A stretch of DNA of 64,000 nucleotides from Ignelater luminosus (GCA_011009095.1 VTPC01000457.1:1-64000); one strand, 5' to 3'; positions 12,640 to 24,715 are shown, counted from the first letter of the stretch. Numbers and translations: made by a program. Notes: a model not told the origin generated them from the sequence alone.

Positions 12640-13110
12640 CAGGGTGTAACATGTCTGCATTAACTGCTGCTAAAGCATTGATAATTCTATTGCGCAGACT
12701 ACCCACTCTTTCAACTGGAATTTGATATACGTATGTTTTTGTAAAACCCCATAAAAGAAAACCTAGTGGGACCAGGTGTGGTACACAAGATGGACATGCT
12801 ACAGGACCACCTCGACCAATCCATCTCCTCGGAGATCGATTGCCTATTCAACGCCTTCCTTCAATTTCTCAATAAGCCGGGGCGCCATCTTGCTAATACT
12901 GCTTTCCTCTTTTTATGGACAAAGAAAGATCCATCAAGATGTCTAACAAAGCGTTGTTTAAAAATCGCAAGTAATTATCCGCATTTAGACAATTCAAAGA
13001 TATCTATAAGAAACCTACGAATGACTGATGGAATCAAGGCAAAACGTAAAGGAAGTATAACTCAGAATGTTTTGTTTATTTTTCATTTCTGAAACACCCT
13101 ACACAGATTT
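12640..13110 (-). pseudogene. Tc1/mariner transposase C-terminal remnant
   Basis: The minus strand carries a degraded transposase end: a stretch resembling P-L-G-F-L-L-W-G-F-T-K-T-Y-V-Y (12730-12780), then V-G-S-L-R-N-R-I-I-N-A-L-A-A-V-N-A. The left edge begins ACAGGGTGTAACATG, typical of this transposon group in this window, and the right side near 13085 has a weak ACACCCT counterpart. Stops and frame changes are frequent. The longest plus-strand frame here (12766-13092) overlaps it and is not a gene. Confidence 0.5.
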
Positions 13111-13586
13111 TACACGGTTCAGTGGGACATATTAAGGATATATTATGTACAATAAGTTTTCGACAAATTATTATCTTCCCAGTACTGGTTTAGAAAAATT
13201 CAAAAATTACATATTACTGGGATAACAAGGAACAATTTGACGTATTGTATTACGGGAAAGAAAGGAAATTTTATTTTGTGCGTGTCCATTTTGTAGTGTT
13301 GAACAATTGCGGTTGCCAACGTCTTAATTTGCGAGCGGCATAGGTCTTTTGATATCATCTAAAAAAACTCCGATTCAAATCCAACTATAAAGGCGAAATT
13401 TATAGGAAGTCGAAATCTTTGCCTAACTTACTATAATTATTATTTAAGTATTTATTAAATCAATAATTACAACATTTAAAAAGTGAAATATAAAGTAAGT
13501 AAATCTAACAAGCAATAATCATTATTACATTACAAAAGCAAATCTATTGAATCATCTACATACATGCATATTCAGCAACAAGAAAT

Positions 13587-13741
13587 TTAATTATATTTTG
13601 GATGTACAATCTTTCCATGGAACAATATGTTTTTGGTAGTCTCACTTTGTGTTTGTAATAAAATCATAAATGGATGATCAGCAATGAAGATCATTGGGTC
13701 CTGGGGAATCATTGCACATTTGAAGTAGTTTACAACCATTC
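13587..13741 (-). CDS. Serpin cassette 18: predicted P1 Lys
   Basis: The acceptor is CTATTTTCAG|GA; 155 nt. It is open only as a spliced exon. The loop is G-M-V-V-N-Y-F-K-C-A-M-I-P, with Lys before the Cys and one residue more than most. F-I-A-D-H-P-F is kept; the strand is I-L-F-H-G-K-I and the end H-P-K-Y-N. It is closest to cassette 15. TTTATT lies at about 13451. Confidence 0.84.
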
Positions 13742-14607
13742 CTGAAAATAGAATTTAACAGAATTAAATTAGGAAATATGACTAAAGAAATTGAATCAGT
13801 CAGTGAAAGGCCCAAACATCAATGCTGCGTTAATTTGTGAAATATTGCAGGCTAAGTTGGTCTTCTATATCAAGCTAATTGAAAATATCTTTGCAAAAGC
13901 ATTGCTAATGTGCAAGGTTTTTCGCTTCACTTCATTTTCATAATGGAACAAACAAGAAGTACGGAGTTGTAAGTCTTCTTAATACTAAAGACTATGAAAA
14001 GTTTTCTAAAGTTTTCGGCGACTGTTGATTTTTGAATTAAATCTACTTTTCAACACTTCACCCAATGAATAGTTGGGTTAATTCAGAGAATACGTCTTAT
14101 GACTTGGTAAGATACCTTTGAGCCACTGGTAATGGTCTGTATGCAGAATGTGATATCAAATACTCCTAATTTAAATAAACGATTTTAAGAGAAATGACGA
14201 ATAAGGATTGCATAATGTTATCACTTATAATGCTACCAAGGCTGCTAAAGATGTTCCATTCTTATGTTCTGAAAATTATTTCTTTCTATGCTACAAGTGT
14301 GTCCTATTTTTAATGTGTGCATAAGATATCTTGGCTATTACAAGAGATAGTTTGCACCGTTCTAGTTTTTCAAACTGAATTCATTAAGGAAAACAAAATT
14401 TAACACGAATTTTCTCATTCTCATTCTTTTCCTATCAAAATAATAAAAACATTTAAGTACCATTAAATGCAACTGATAGCTACTATCTTAACTAACATAA
14501 TAAATACTAAGTGATCACACTAAAATATTATTTCTTTTATTATAAATCAAGAATTTATTACAATATTAGAGTATTACTTTTTAAAGGTTAATATTATATT
14601 GAATCAT

Positions 14608-14798
14608 TTACATACACCAACATTTAGAAATAAGAGGTTTAATATTATTATCTTTGGGGTATGCAATCCTTCCATAAAATAGTATATTGCTGGTATTATC
14701 ACTTTGTATTTGTAATAGAATCACAAATGGATGATCAGCAGTGAAAGTGATTAGCTTTCTCTGGGGAGCCCTTCGACAGTTGGCCATCATAACCATTC
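14608..14798 (-). CDS. Serpin cassette 17: predicted P1 Asn, extended C terminus
   Basis: The acceptor is TTGTATGTAG|GA; 191 nt, the longest cassette. The loop is G-M-V-M-M-A-N-C-R-R-A-P, with Asn at predicted P1 and Cys at P1'. F-T-A-D-H-P-F and I-L-F-Y-G-R-I are intact. Where cassettes 15 and 16 end in Y-N-stop, the stop has been lost here and the frame runs on for 13 more residues, including two Cys, so the tail is a recent read-through extension. TTTATT occurs at about 14536 and 14554. Confidence 0.84.
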
Positions 14799-17700
14799 CT
14801 ACATACAAAATTAAATTAAAAACTTTAACTAAAAAATAATTATTATCGAATATTCTTGTCATATTTATACCACTGCACCCAGTAAACACGTTATATCACA
14901 GCTACATATTTTTAAAGTCACATTGTTAAATCACAGTTGTCAAGTAGGAGCTACATAACAGTGACAACTTTTAATGACTTTATATTTATATAACTTTGTT
15001 ACAAGACAGATTCATTGCTGTGGTATACATATTGTTATATCCTATATCAATATAGCACTTGTTGTAAGAGTGATGACTTCTGATTACTTTATATTCATAT
15101 ACTAACTTTGTTGCAAAACAGATACATATAGTGAGGGAGCCCAATGCATTTTTTCACCATGATTGAACAACCTCAAAATACGGAGTAAATTAGAGAGTGG
15201 ACATGCTCAGGAATACCAATCCAGCGGTCGCCCTAATCAAATCCTGTGCGTAATTATGGTAATTAAGCTAATTATATAGTAACGTCTTTCCGTCATAAAA
15301 CATTCGCATGAGATTTATAGGAAATATAGAGAAATATATGTAGTTTTAAAATAAATTGGTCGTCCTAACCCAATCCTGTGCAAACTAAAATTAGTTTCAT
15401 AATTAAATAATAAAATAAAAAATATTTATTTTAATATAATAATGATGATAGCTCTATACCTCCTTCACGGTAATTTTAAAAACGTTCCACAACAATTATA
15501 TTTTTCTATCGAAAAGTTTCCTTTCAAATATACAGAAAAAAAGTTTTAAGAAATCCAACAACGAATAAAAGATCCTTATGTGGACTGGTATACTCTTTCT
15601 AGAGATTTCTATCCAGGATGTCATAAAACCATAACAATTAATACAAAACATGCTTCCGTTCATCTATTTTCCTTTTTCAACAACTACATTTAGGGTCAAG
15701 TTATTGATATTTCGGAGTATATCCAGGTAGTTTTAAAGGGATGAAAGTCTCAACAATAGGATATAAATAACAATAAGACTTCAACCAGTGACCCCCCAAA
15801 CAAATATGTTTGTGTGTCTGTTTGCTTTTATTAAGGTCCCAAGCCTCAAAATCAGTTACTCTTAAAATACACCGATGCAGGTAAAGGCAGTATTTTATTT
15901 AATTAGACCAGCTATTTATTTACAAAACATTATTAAAGATTTTTAACATTTAATATTTTTGAATAAGTTTAGTAAAATTTGTGTACTGTTAAATAAGGTC
16001 GTTTTCAGAATTTGAGTGTTTGCATTTTAATTCAAGCCCTAAAAAGACATTAATAAAAAGACTTAATAGCAGAAAATTATAGTAAAGGTAAGTGATAATA
16101 ATGCTATTTGAATGCCATCATATCAGCTTATTATTTATAGGTGCTTGGAGAACATCAGCAGAAGACTTGAAAACTTGGAGAAAAATTTCAATCTGCCAAA
16201 AGAGATAGAAGATGATGTTGATGTTCTTCGAAACTTTCTAGTACTGCAAAGTATCGATGCCATTATCGAATTTGACAATATATTAAATTCAAATAAGGAT
16301 TTTGCATCGCCCTTTGTAAGTAGATGATTACATATGAACTGAATAGTTTTATATGTGAGATTATTTTAGAAAAGACACATTGTAAACATTTGAGAAATGC
16401 TGAAAAAGATCACATCAACAGAATCTTGGCGAAGTGTTTCACAAATAAATGTGCCATGAGCTGTTCGTGATTGGACCAACAAACAATTTTAAAGTACCCT
16501 CTCTGAAGATAATGGAATTGATTCGTGGTACGTAATAGATATACATATAATACACTTGTGTTCAGAAAGTCATGCACATACTTTTTTTCTAAAACAATTA
16601 AAATATATGAAGATTATTTGGACACATCAATTTTCTATTAGCTTAAGTTGTTAATGATCTGAATGTTTTTTTAAAATCTTGATCTTCTATTAAAATTCTT
16701 TAATCATAGAAAGGTGTTTGGTCTTTCATTTTATATTATTTTCAGAGGCAGTTACATCTATCTGCATTTGAGTCAGCACGTGACAAAAGCATCAAACAAG
16801 CATGCAGTGACTCCGCTGTTATGTATTGGTGACCTTGCTGTTATGTATCAGTGCTATTATTGTTATATAATGGTGACTTTGTTGTTTATATATCAGCAAC
16901 ATCATTGCTACGTAGCCATGATAATTCTGAAATAATAAAACTTATATAGCTGTGATATCATAGTTATGTCAATTTGAATGGGAAATTTTAAGTAACTGGT
17001 TACTCACGAGTAACTTATGTGTGATATAACAAGTGATATACAAGATAACAATATTATATTGCTGCTACATTCATGCTACATAACCGTATTTGCTGGGATG
17101 TGACTCAACATAGACATTACTTTGGTTAGATAACGCAAGCTGCAATAAAAGACACCAATATTGTAGATGCTGCATATAATAAGCAAGTCAGTAAATAGTA
17201 TTAGAAAAATAATAATATTATACAATAAAAATAAAAAAAAAATCCAACATATTTTGTGCCTCTTCAAGCAAAATATTCTGTGAAAGAACTTCATGTTTGT
17301 ACTTTGTAAGGTTCTGTACCAAACAGACTATGGTGGTAGCAATACTTACAATATTATACAATAACCATAAACTAATTACCGAAACAATCTGGAAAGCTTA
17401 GAGTAATCTAAAGTTAAATAAATCTGTTACTATTTCATCTGCTAAATTTCTGGTTAATTCACAAAGCCGACATGTGAATCACTATGAATAATATTAAACT
17501 ATACAAAAAGTGATGTCATTTGTGCTCTCAATTTAAACTTCTGTTACTTCATCATATGCTGAAAAACATGCATTACCACAGTCAATGACCAAACTGATTT
17601 CTTATATATAGCCAACTTGTTTTTATTACAAAATATACTTTTAATTTTTGTTAACATTTCAAAATACTGCCAATAACTTAACTTATACGTAATTATGCCA

Positions 17701-17840
17701 AAACATTATTACAATATTCAGAAAGAGAAATATATAAATAACTACATCTAACAAGCAACAATTAATATTATTACATTTCAAAAGTTATAATAAATTCATA
17801 ATAATTAAATCACTTACAAGTTTATTCAAAAAAGCTAAGT
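14799..17840. other. Intron/3' flank between cassettes 17 and 16
   Basis: Apart from the DUF4806-like fragment, nothing coding was seen. A degraded copy of cassette flank (TTTGGTTAGATAACGCAAGC) near 17120 suggests a lost cassette; there is no intact ADHPF core next to it. Confidence 0.4.
16112..16530 (+). pseudogene. DUF4806-like fragment
   Basis: The exon-like stretch after TTATAG at 16140 encodes I-S-R-R-L-E-N-L-E-K-N-F and L-P-K-E-I-E-D-D-V-D, ending near a GTAAGT at 16315. About 60 bases on, a second stretch reads K-D-H-I-N-R-I-L-A-K-C-F-T-N-K and, after stops, K-V-P-S-L-K-I-M. The order resembles the DUF4806 domain found in insect proteins, often of repetitive origin. The two parts do not join in phase as spliced and stops follow, so it is most likely a dead copy. 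Function of the domain is unknown. Confidence 0.4.
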
Positions 17841-17992
17841 TTAATTATATTTTGGATATGCAACCTTTCCATAAAATAATATGTTGTTGGTGGCCTTGCT
17901 TTGTATTTGTAACAAAATCACAAATGGATGATCAGCAGTGAAAGTGATTTTTCTCCGGCGAGCATTTGGACATCTCATCATCGAAACCTCTC
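17841..17992 (-). CDS. Serpin cassette 16: predicted P1 Arg
   Basis: The acceptor is TTGTATGTAG|GA; 152 nt. The loop is G-E-V-S-M-M-R-C-P-N-A-R-R-R, with Arg at predicted P1, Cys at P1' and a basic run on the primed side. F-T-A-D-H-P-F, I-L-F-Y-G-K-V and Y-P-K-Y-N are intact. The upstream intron is shared with cassettes 15 and 17. A TTTATT lies 15 bases past the stop. Confidence 0.87.
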
Positions 17993-18128
17993 CTACATAC
18001 AAAATTGAATTAGAAATTTCAACTAAAAAATAATTATTATTGAATATTCTTGTCATTTTTATACTACTGCATTCTCCAACATAATATAAATGTGAGTCAG
18101 TATCTAACTGTTTTGGTTAGATAACATA

Positions 18129-18810
18129 CAGGGTGTTTCCTAATAATGGTAAAAAATTTTAATAGATAATTCCTGGGCTAATTATAAGTAAAAAAGTTGA
18201 AACAAACAAGTGTCCTAAAATGCACCCCTTCCGAAATACAGGGCGTTAGAATTTATAGAAAAAAATTGATTTTTCATAATATTTTTGTTGTGTTATAATT
18301 TTTTTTCATTTTTGGCCCAAGATTATATCATGTTATTGTAACTTTTATAAGATAACCATTGATGAATAATTAAATCCAGTGGCTTAGATACAGGGGGGGT
18401 TTTGTACTTTCTCCCCAGATAAACTGGTGACATTTCCCTCTTTCCTATTTAATTTAGGATAAAAAAGTATTCTTGTATTTGTCTCCTAAAACACTCCGTT
18501 CTCGAGATAATTTGAAATGCAGATTTCTTTGTATTAAGAGAGTTTCATACATTTCATCAGCATTTATACAAATAAAATTTTTTATTATGCACAATGGGTC
18601 AGTATTTAATTTCACCATTAAATAAAATATTCAAACTGGCCACCTGTAGCTGCTATGCAGGCCTGCAGTCCTCTGACTTGCAACTGATGTACTCTGTCGA
18701 AAATCCCGGCGGTATTACGTATTACGCCCTGTATCTCGGAAGGGATACATTTTAGGACACTGGTTTATATGAACTTTTTTACCTATAATTAGGAAACATC
18801 CTGTGTAGTC
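18129..18810 (-). mobile_element. DNA transposon remnant inside the cassette 15-16 intron
   Basis: The left end ACAGGGTGTTTCCTAATAAT (18129-) pairs with AATTAGGAAACATCCTGTG near 18788-18805. On the minus strand around 18620-18700 the sequence reads like a transposase C terminus (R-V-H-Q-L-Q-V-R-G-L-Q-A-C-I-A-A). It interrupts a stretch (TGTTTTGGTTAGATAACATA) that is unbroken in the paralogous flank of cassette 15 near 19340, which confirms insertion. Confidence 0.7.
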
Positions 18811-19069
18811 AACTTGGCTTTAATTCAAAATATACTTTTAATTTTTGTTAACATTTCAAAATACTGCCAATAACTTAACTAATAAGTAGTTATGCAAAAA
18901 TATTATTTCTTTTATTAAATCAACAATTACAATATTCAGAAAGAAAAATACGTAGGTAAGTACATCAAGTACAACAATTAGTATTATTACATTTCAAAAG
19001 TTATAATAATGGGTACATAATATACATATATTAAATCATCTACATGCAAGAACGTTCAAAGCAATAAGT

Positions 19070-19221
19070 TTAATTATATTTTGGATGTTCAATCTTCCCA
19101 TAAAACAATATGTTGTTGGTGTTCTCGCTTTGTGTTTGTAACAAAATCACAAATGGATGATCAGCGGTGAAAGTGATTGGGTCGCGGGGAATCATTGCAC
19201 ATTTTAACATCATAACCATTC
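19070..19221 (-). CDS. Serpin cassette 15: predicted P1 Lys
   Basis: The acceptor is TTTTATGCAG|GA; 152 nt. The loop is G-M-V-M-M-L-K-C-A-M-I-P, with Lys at predicted P1 and Cys at P1' (trypsin-like). F-T-A-D-H-P-F, I-L-F-Y-G-K-I and H-P-K-Y-N are intact. Cassettes 15, 16 and 17 share about 90 bases of upstream intron (GAATATTCTTGTCATNTTTA), marking recent tandem duplication. TTTATT lies near 18915. Confidence 0.87.
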
Positions 19222-19824
19222 CTGCATAAAAAACTGAATTAAGAATTTCAACTATAAGATAATTATTATCGAATATTCTTGTCATATTTATACCACTGCA
19301 TTCTCCAACATAATATAAATGTGAGTCAGCAGAGCATACTGTTTTGGTTAGATAACATATAAGCTGCAATGAGAAGTGCCAGTAATGATTGTAAATAATA
19401 TGTTTCATGTAATGGCGAAATGAAATAATATTTAAAAAATAATGCAAAATCAAGAAGTAGATTTGTGGATATTTCATCTTTACAATTAGAAAATCATTTC
19501 TAGATATGTCATATTGATAGCATTCACTTGAAGTTGCTAACTGTAACTGGATGAATCTAAGGTTGGGGTTGAATTGATCTTAGAAAAATCAAGATTTTAA
19601 CATTAAATTGTTTGTTATACAAAATAGAATTTTGTAGCAAAATAGTATTTATTCAAATTCATAAATGTACAAAACAATATAATTACAATAATTGTAAAAC
19701 ATAAATGTAAAAAATGGACATTTATTTTATATTAATTTTTAAATGACACAAAAAAGATGATTCTTTTCATTTTCTGCTTTTGCATGTTTTATCTTAGATT
19801 CTGTTTTTTATAAACTAAACTTAT

Positions 19825-19982
19825 TCATTGACTTTCTGGTTTGGTAATTTTTCCATAAAATAGCATGGTCTTGGACTCATTATATTTTGATTGAAGAAGT
19901 ATTATAAATGGATGATCAGCTCTGAATATGATCTTCTCAATGATAGTAGACGATGCACAGAATGCCATTGCCATTACTAAAC
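19825..19982 (-). CDS. Serpin cassette 14: predicted P1 Phe
   Basis: The acceptor is TATGTTGTAG|GT; 158 nt. The loop is G-L-V-M-A-M-A-F-C-A-S, with Phe before the Cys (seven residues after the junction, one more than most). F-R-A-D-H-P-F, M-L-F-Y-G-K-I and T-K-P-E are intact. It is related to cassette 9. TTTATT is at about 19648. Confidence 0.85.
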
Positions 19983-20189
19983 CTACAACATATACAAAAA
20001 CTTTTTTATTATGAAATACAGATTTTAAAATGTACAAACTATGTTACACCAGACACAAGGTTCAAGATTTATGGATTTTTTGGCTAATTCATATGTAAAC
20101 CTAAATGTTTTCCTTAACTATTACCCAAAGAAAGGAATGAAACCTGTGTTGCTTAATAAAATTAGAAATTTGCCAAGAAGATATTAACA

Positions 20190-21065
20190 TATATAAAGGA
20201 GGGGTTAGATTGGAAACTCCCAGAAGACACCTATACAAAAAACCGACCTCTTTTTCTACGAGTAATGTTGCGGTTGAGACACCGAGGGCACTACTAACGG
20301 TTTCGACAATTTTCATTGTGACTCATTTTTATTTTCCTAATAGCCAGTTTTCCAATTTTATGTTTTACAGCATTAGCGGGAAAATTTAAAATGATTAGAG
20401 GATAATAAATTTTGAAATACTGGGTATAGCATATATTATGTATGACAAAGAGTATAAATGAACTTTCCCTGTTGTAATTCTAATTAAGAATTACACTGAA
20501 TGTAATGGTTGAAAAAACCCAATTTCTTTCGATATTTTTTATTGATGTAATATTATACTTATACTTTTAATCTTTATGTTTTACATTATTCTTACAATTC
20601 ATATTTGCATTTCTAATTCTAGTAAAAGTATACTTAAGCATTTATATTAAGTTAAATCAAATATTTCAAAGCAGCTAACACCTTTGAAAATAAAATTTTT
20701 GAAGGTAATTATCAAAAGTTTTTATATGTTAAAGTGAATTAAAATAGGAAAACTAAAAAAGAAAACAGTAGAATCAAATTTGTAATTTTTATTTCATCCA
20801 ACAACAATACAATAATCAAATCCTAACATAATATATGTTACCTATCTTGAAATTTATTAACAAAGTTAAAAATTCGAATAAAACACTTATTAAAACCACA
20901 AAAATACACAACGTCCACAAACACGTGGTATGCCCGCAAATGCAAAAGCAGAGAACAACTATTAGGTTAGATTGAAAAATCACGTGTCGCTTTTAATGTT
21001 GCGTTTGAACCGCTAGAGGGCAGCACAATTGTTGAGGTTGCTCAGTTTCCAATCTAACTCCTTTA
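20190..21065. mobile_element. Possible TIR element between cassettes 14 and 13
   Basis: GTTAGATTGGAAACT at about 20206 recurs inverted as AGTTTCCAATCTAAC at about 21045, enclosing 0.85 kb. A minus-strand reading frame at its left edge (20101-20316) contains I-V-E-T-V-S-S-A-L-G-V-S-T-A-T-L, like a helix-turn-helix end of a Tc1-type transposase. A third partial copy (TTAGGTTAGATTGAAAAATC) lies near 20962, so the right end may be compound. Confidence 0.4.
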
Positions 21066-21741
21066 TCTAGGATATTACATGCTATGTATGCATGGAGGTA
21101 CTACAATAGTAGGTACTGTTTTTAAAAGAATCTCAAAATCTGACTCCAAAGACAAAACAATTTGTCATTGAAACATTACAGATCTCTTCACAGGTTGAAT
21201 ATCTTTTTAAATGATTTATTTTCAATATATAATTAAATATTAGAATGAAGTTTTGTAAATTTTATTTCTCATAAAATACACAATTTGAAAAAATTATATT
21301 TTTTTATTACATTCCAACACTTTACAAAAACTGTATTATATAGTAATAGATATTCTTATATATGAATTATTATTGCTACTAAATGGATAAACTGTAACTA
21401 CACAGCATAAGGCAATAATATATAGTTGCTTACAATGCATAGATATCAAAATACAACATCAAGAAAACAACAACATTAAAATCTTATGTCGTTATATGTT
21501 ATTATTAAAAATTAATCATAAAACAATGTTAAAGACATAAGTATGATCAATTTAAACATATTCCATAATTGGCTCTTAAAATATAGTGCACTTACTATAT
21601 ACTGTTCAAAAAAAACTATAGGAAGTCACTTATTCTGATTGTAACATATTATTAAGTGAGTAACAAAAATATAAATCTGTCCATTTCTGTTGTATGGCAA
21701 ATAATATTAGTTATGATATTTCAAAATTACAGTTTACTTTA

Positions 21742-21902
21742 TTACAATTTAGCAAATTCTGGTTTGGTAATTCTTCCATAAAATAATATAGAGGTAGATA
21801 GTTCATATCTAGACTGCAGAAGTATGACAAAAGGATGATCTGCTTTAAACTTAATCCTTTCTATAGGCATCATTGATGCACCAAAAAGTGCTACTACCAC
21901 TC
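21742..21902 (-). CDS. Serpin cassette 13: predicted P1 Phe (ALF-G)
   Basis: The acceptor is GTATATTTAG|GA; 161 nt. The loop is G-V-V-V-A-L-F-G-A-S-M-M-P; the shared register gives Phe at P1 and Gly at P1', replacing the common Cys. F-K-A-D-H-P-F, I-L-F-Y-G-R-I and K-P-E-F-A-K-L are intact. The Q-S-R-Y-E-L-S-T segment links it to cassettes 11 and 12. Confidence 0.84.
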
Positions 21903-22105
21903 CTAAATATACAGAATTTAAAAACAATCAAATACAATAAGAGCTGTTAAAATTCAAAATTACTTTCCTTTACTTATTGAACAAGATCAAAAACATGATG
22001 ATATTCCTAATACTAATAAAAGTTTAGAAGCAACAGAAGGACTTAAAAATAAAGAAGCAAAGATCAAATGAGTCACTGGCTATAATACACAAATAAATTT
22101 CATCA

Positions 22106-22357
22106 TTGAGTAATATAATCTTAAGACCAATGTTGGTTGAACAAGCAGCTATGTCACGGAACACATTCGCAAAGTATATTTATGGTAAGCTTTTCAAATG
22201 GATAGTCGTTTTAATAAACAATCATTTAGAACGTGATATAGAGCAAGAATATAATATTAAACCAGAGAATGTAGGTAGGATATTCATTTGTAAAAGCAAA
22301 GAAATGCCTGCACTACTCCAAATTACCTTCAGGTGCATATGCATTGGTCGGCGTTAA
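22106..22357 (+). pseudogene. Short myosin-motor-like fragment
   Basis: Within a short reading frame, residues around 10-38 read S-R-N-T-F-A-K-Y-I-Y-G-K-L-F-K-W-I-V preceded by Q-A-A-M and followed by L-I-N-N-H-L. This matches the myosin head segment where a Lys-x-Tyr-x-x-x-Phe-x-Trp-hydrophobic pattern recurs. Nothing before or after looks like myosin, and the frame has no neighbours, so it is probably a captured exon or retrocopy fragment within a serpin intron. Confidence 0.35.
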
Positions 22358-22585
22358 AATAAAGAATGGAAGATGATAAGAACATACCACAGAAACAGTA
22401 CAATATATTGATCATGAGTAATTTAGAAAAACAGAAACAAAAAGTTTATACTAACTTCACTCATTTTTTGAACAGTATGTTGTAAAACAGTTTGCTTTTC
22501 TAAACTAACACATCAAATATATAACTAAATATAGTTCATTTTCATTTCTCCAAATTTGATTATCATAAAACAGTAATAACGATAT

Positions 22586-22743
22586 CTAGTCTTTAAATTC
22601 TGGTTTGGTGATTTTTCCATAAAATAATACATCAGTAGATAGTTCACGTCTAGATTGCAAAAGTATGACAAAGGGATGATCTGCTTTAAACTTGATGTTT
22701 TCCTTGGGTATTCGCAAAACTGAACAACCCCGTACTGCTAGAA
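22586..22743 (-). CDS. Serpin cassette 12: short RCL (VRG-C)
   Basis: The acceptor is TTTTGTAG|TT; 158 nt. It is the only cassette in the array starting with TT, making the junction codon GTT (Val) rather than Gly. The loop V-L-A-V-R-G-C-S-V-L is one residue shorter before the Cys, so P1 may be Gly, or Arg with a shifted register. F-K-A-D-H-P-F, V-L-F-Y-G-K-I and K-P-E-F-K-D are intact. It is the sister of cassette 11. Confidence 0.83.
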
Positions 22744-23897
22744 CTACAAAATAAGTATATGCAATTTGAAAACAGTAAAATAAAATGGGCAATTTATATA
22801 AAAAACTGTTAAAAAATCAAGACTGTGGGGAAACTAAACAGATGTTACACTTACACAACTACCTATACATCATTCAGCCAATCTTGCTTTTCAACTTCAT
22901 TTATAGTAAAAATTCTGACCTATACAATTTTGATTATAAAACTGAGATATGAAGAAAACATTATTATAAAGTAAATAACAAATACTCTTTTATTTTTATG
23001 TTTATCTGACACAAGAAATATAATTTTCTTTTAATTTTTGTTTTATTCAAAAGTTAATATAGCGAAAATAACTAAGAAAGACAAAATAATTCCCCAAAGA
23101 TAAGAGATCTTGTTTATTGTTTATGAAAATTAAACACTCAGCAAAACTACTACAGTGAAAGCTTCTTGGAGAGGACGTTGAAAATGTCAAGTGCTTAAGT
23201 TTGTATAACAGAGGTGTCCTTCTACGGGGAGTTTGTTCATTAATTCGAGATTTATTCTAGTCGTCCGTTTAAGAGAAATAATAAGGTTAAAGCAAGAATA
23301 ACAATAGATGTTTATCCATATCTATATACAGGGTGTGACACATAAGCTGAGTAAAGTGGATATCTCCATTATCTGAAGAGATATCAAAACTATGTTCTCA
23401 TAAATTATTACTTCCTACTTCTGCTGATTTCAAGAACGCATTATACTGGTCTAAGCCTAACAAACATTTTGGGCCGCCCTGACATAATTAAGTAAAGCTA
23501 GTCTACTTCCAGTTTTACAAAAATTAACTTTTTAATATCTAAACTGTCAACAAACTTATTATAGTTACGAGGAGATCAATAAATGCAAACTGTAATTTTA
23601 TTCAACATCATCACTTAAGAGAGCATAGAATCAGTTTTCAGTTGTTCTATTATAAAGTGTGCAAGAAATAATAGAAATAAGAGTAATGACTGAATTCTAT
23701 AAATTACTATTATGGGAACTCGTTTTGATTGATTTAAAAAACTGGAAAGAAAAAGGTTATACTACTTTCACTCATTTTTCTGAACAGTACATTGTAAAAC
23801 AGTTTTCTTTTCTAAATTAACATATCAAATATATAATTAAGTATAATTGATTTTCATTTCTCTAAACTTGATTATCATAAAACAGTAATAACAATAT

Positions 23898-24055
23898 CTA
23901 GTCTTTAAATTCTGGTTTGGTAATTCTTCCATAAAATAATACATCAGCTGATAGTTCACGTCTAGATTGCAGAAGTATGATAAAAGGATGATCTGCTTCA
24001 AACTTGATGTTTTCTATGGGACTTGGTAAGGAACAATACCCCACCATGACTATTC
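23898..24055 (-). CDS. Serpin cassette 11: predicted P1 Tyr
   Basis: The acceptor is ATTTTGTAG|GA; 158 nt. The loop is G-I-V-M-V-G-Y-C-S-L-P, with Tyr at predicted P1 and Cys at P1'. F-E-A-D-H-P-F, V-L-F-Y-G-R-I and K-P-E-F-K-D are intact. It is a recent duplicate of cassette 12: the last 30 residues are almost the same, and the 3' flanks match for about 100 bases (ACAGTAATAACRATATCTAG). The assembly gap begins about 315 bases on its 5' side. Confidence 0.86.
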
Positions 24056-24370
24056 CTACAAAATACATACAATTCGAGAATAGAGAAATAAAATGCACTG
24101 CTTATATTAACAGATGTTAAAATTCAAAACTGGCAAATTAAACAAATATTGGACCTGAACAACTTGCATATATCATTCAGTCAAGCTATCTTACAATCTC
24201 GTTTATAACCAGTAAAAATGCAAGCGTGACATAACGAAATTAAAAATTAAAGAAAATATCGATAATTTCGAAAACTATTCGAGATATCGAAATATTGACT
24301 ATGTATCTGTAATCAGTATAAAATTCTAAGTTGATTTCATATACGAGTGCGGTTCAATAAGTACCCGTGT

Positions 24371-24715
24371 NNNNNNNNNNNNNNNNNNNNNNNNNNNNNN
24401 NNNNNNNNNNNNNNNNNNNNNNNNNNNNNNNNNNNNNNNNNNNNNNNNNNNNNNNNNNNNNNNNNNNNNNNNNNNNNNNNNNNNNNNNNNNNNNNNNNNN
24501 NNNNNNNNNNNNNNNNNNNNNNNNNNNNNNNNNNNNNNNNNNNNNNNNNNNNNNNNNNNNNNNNNNNNNNNNNNNNNNNNNNNNNNNNNNNNNNNNNNNN
24601 NNNNNNNNNNNNNNNNNNNNNNNNNNNNNNNNNNNNNNNNNNNNNNNNNNNNNNNNNNNNNNNNNNNNNNNNNNNNNNNNNNNNNNNNNNNNNNNNNNNN
24701 NNNNNNNNNNNNNNN
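24371..24715. other. Assembly gap (345 N)
   Basis: A run of N. Reading frames across it are artefacts. The sequence just before it (24344-24370) begins TACGAGTGCGGTTCAATAAG, which looks like a mariner terminal repeat, so the missing bases probably hold a mariner copy that could not be assembled. No matching end is seen at once after the gap. Confidence 0.95.

Noticed and set aside
12766-13092. Plus-strand ORF of 108 codons
   Set aside because: The opposite strand carries transposase-like motifs; the plus frame is a shadow.
23328-23345. ACAGGGTGTGACACATAAG as the start of a transposon
   Set aside because: No inverted partner was found within a few kilobases, so only a solo end could be claimed.
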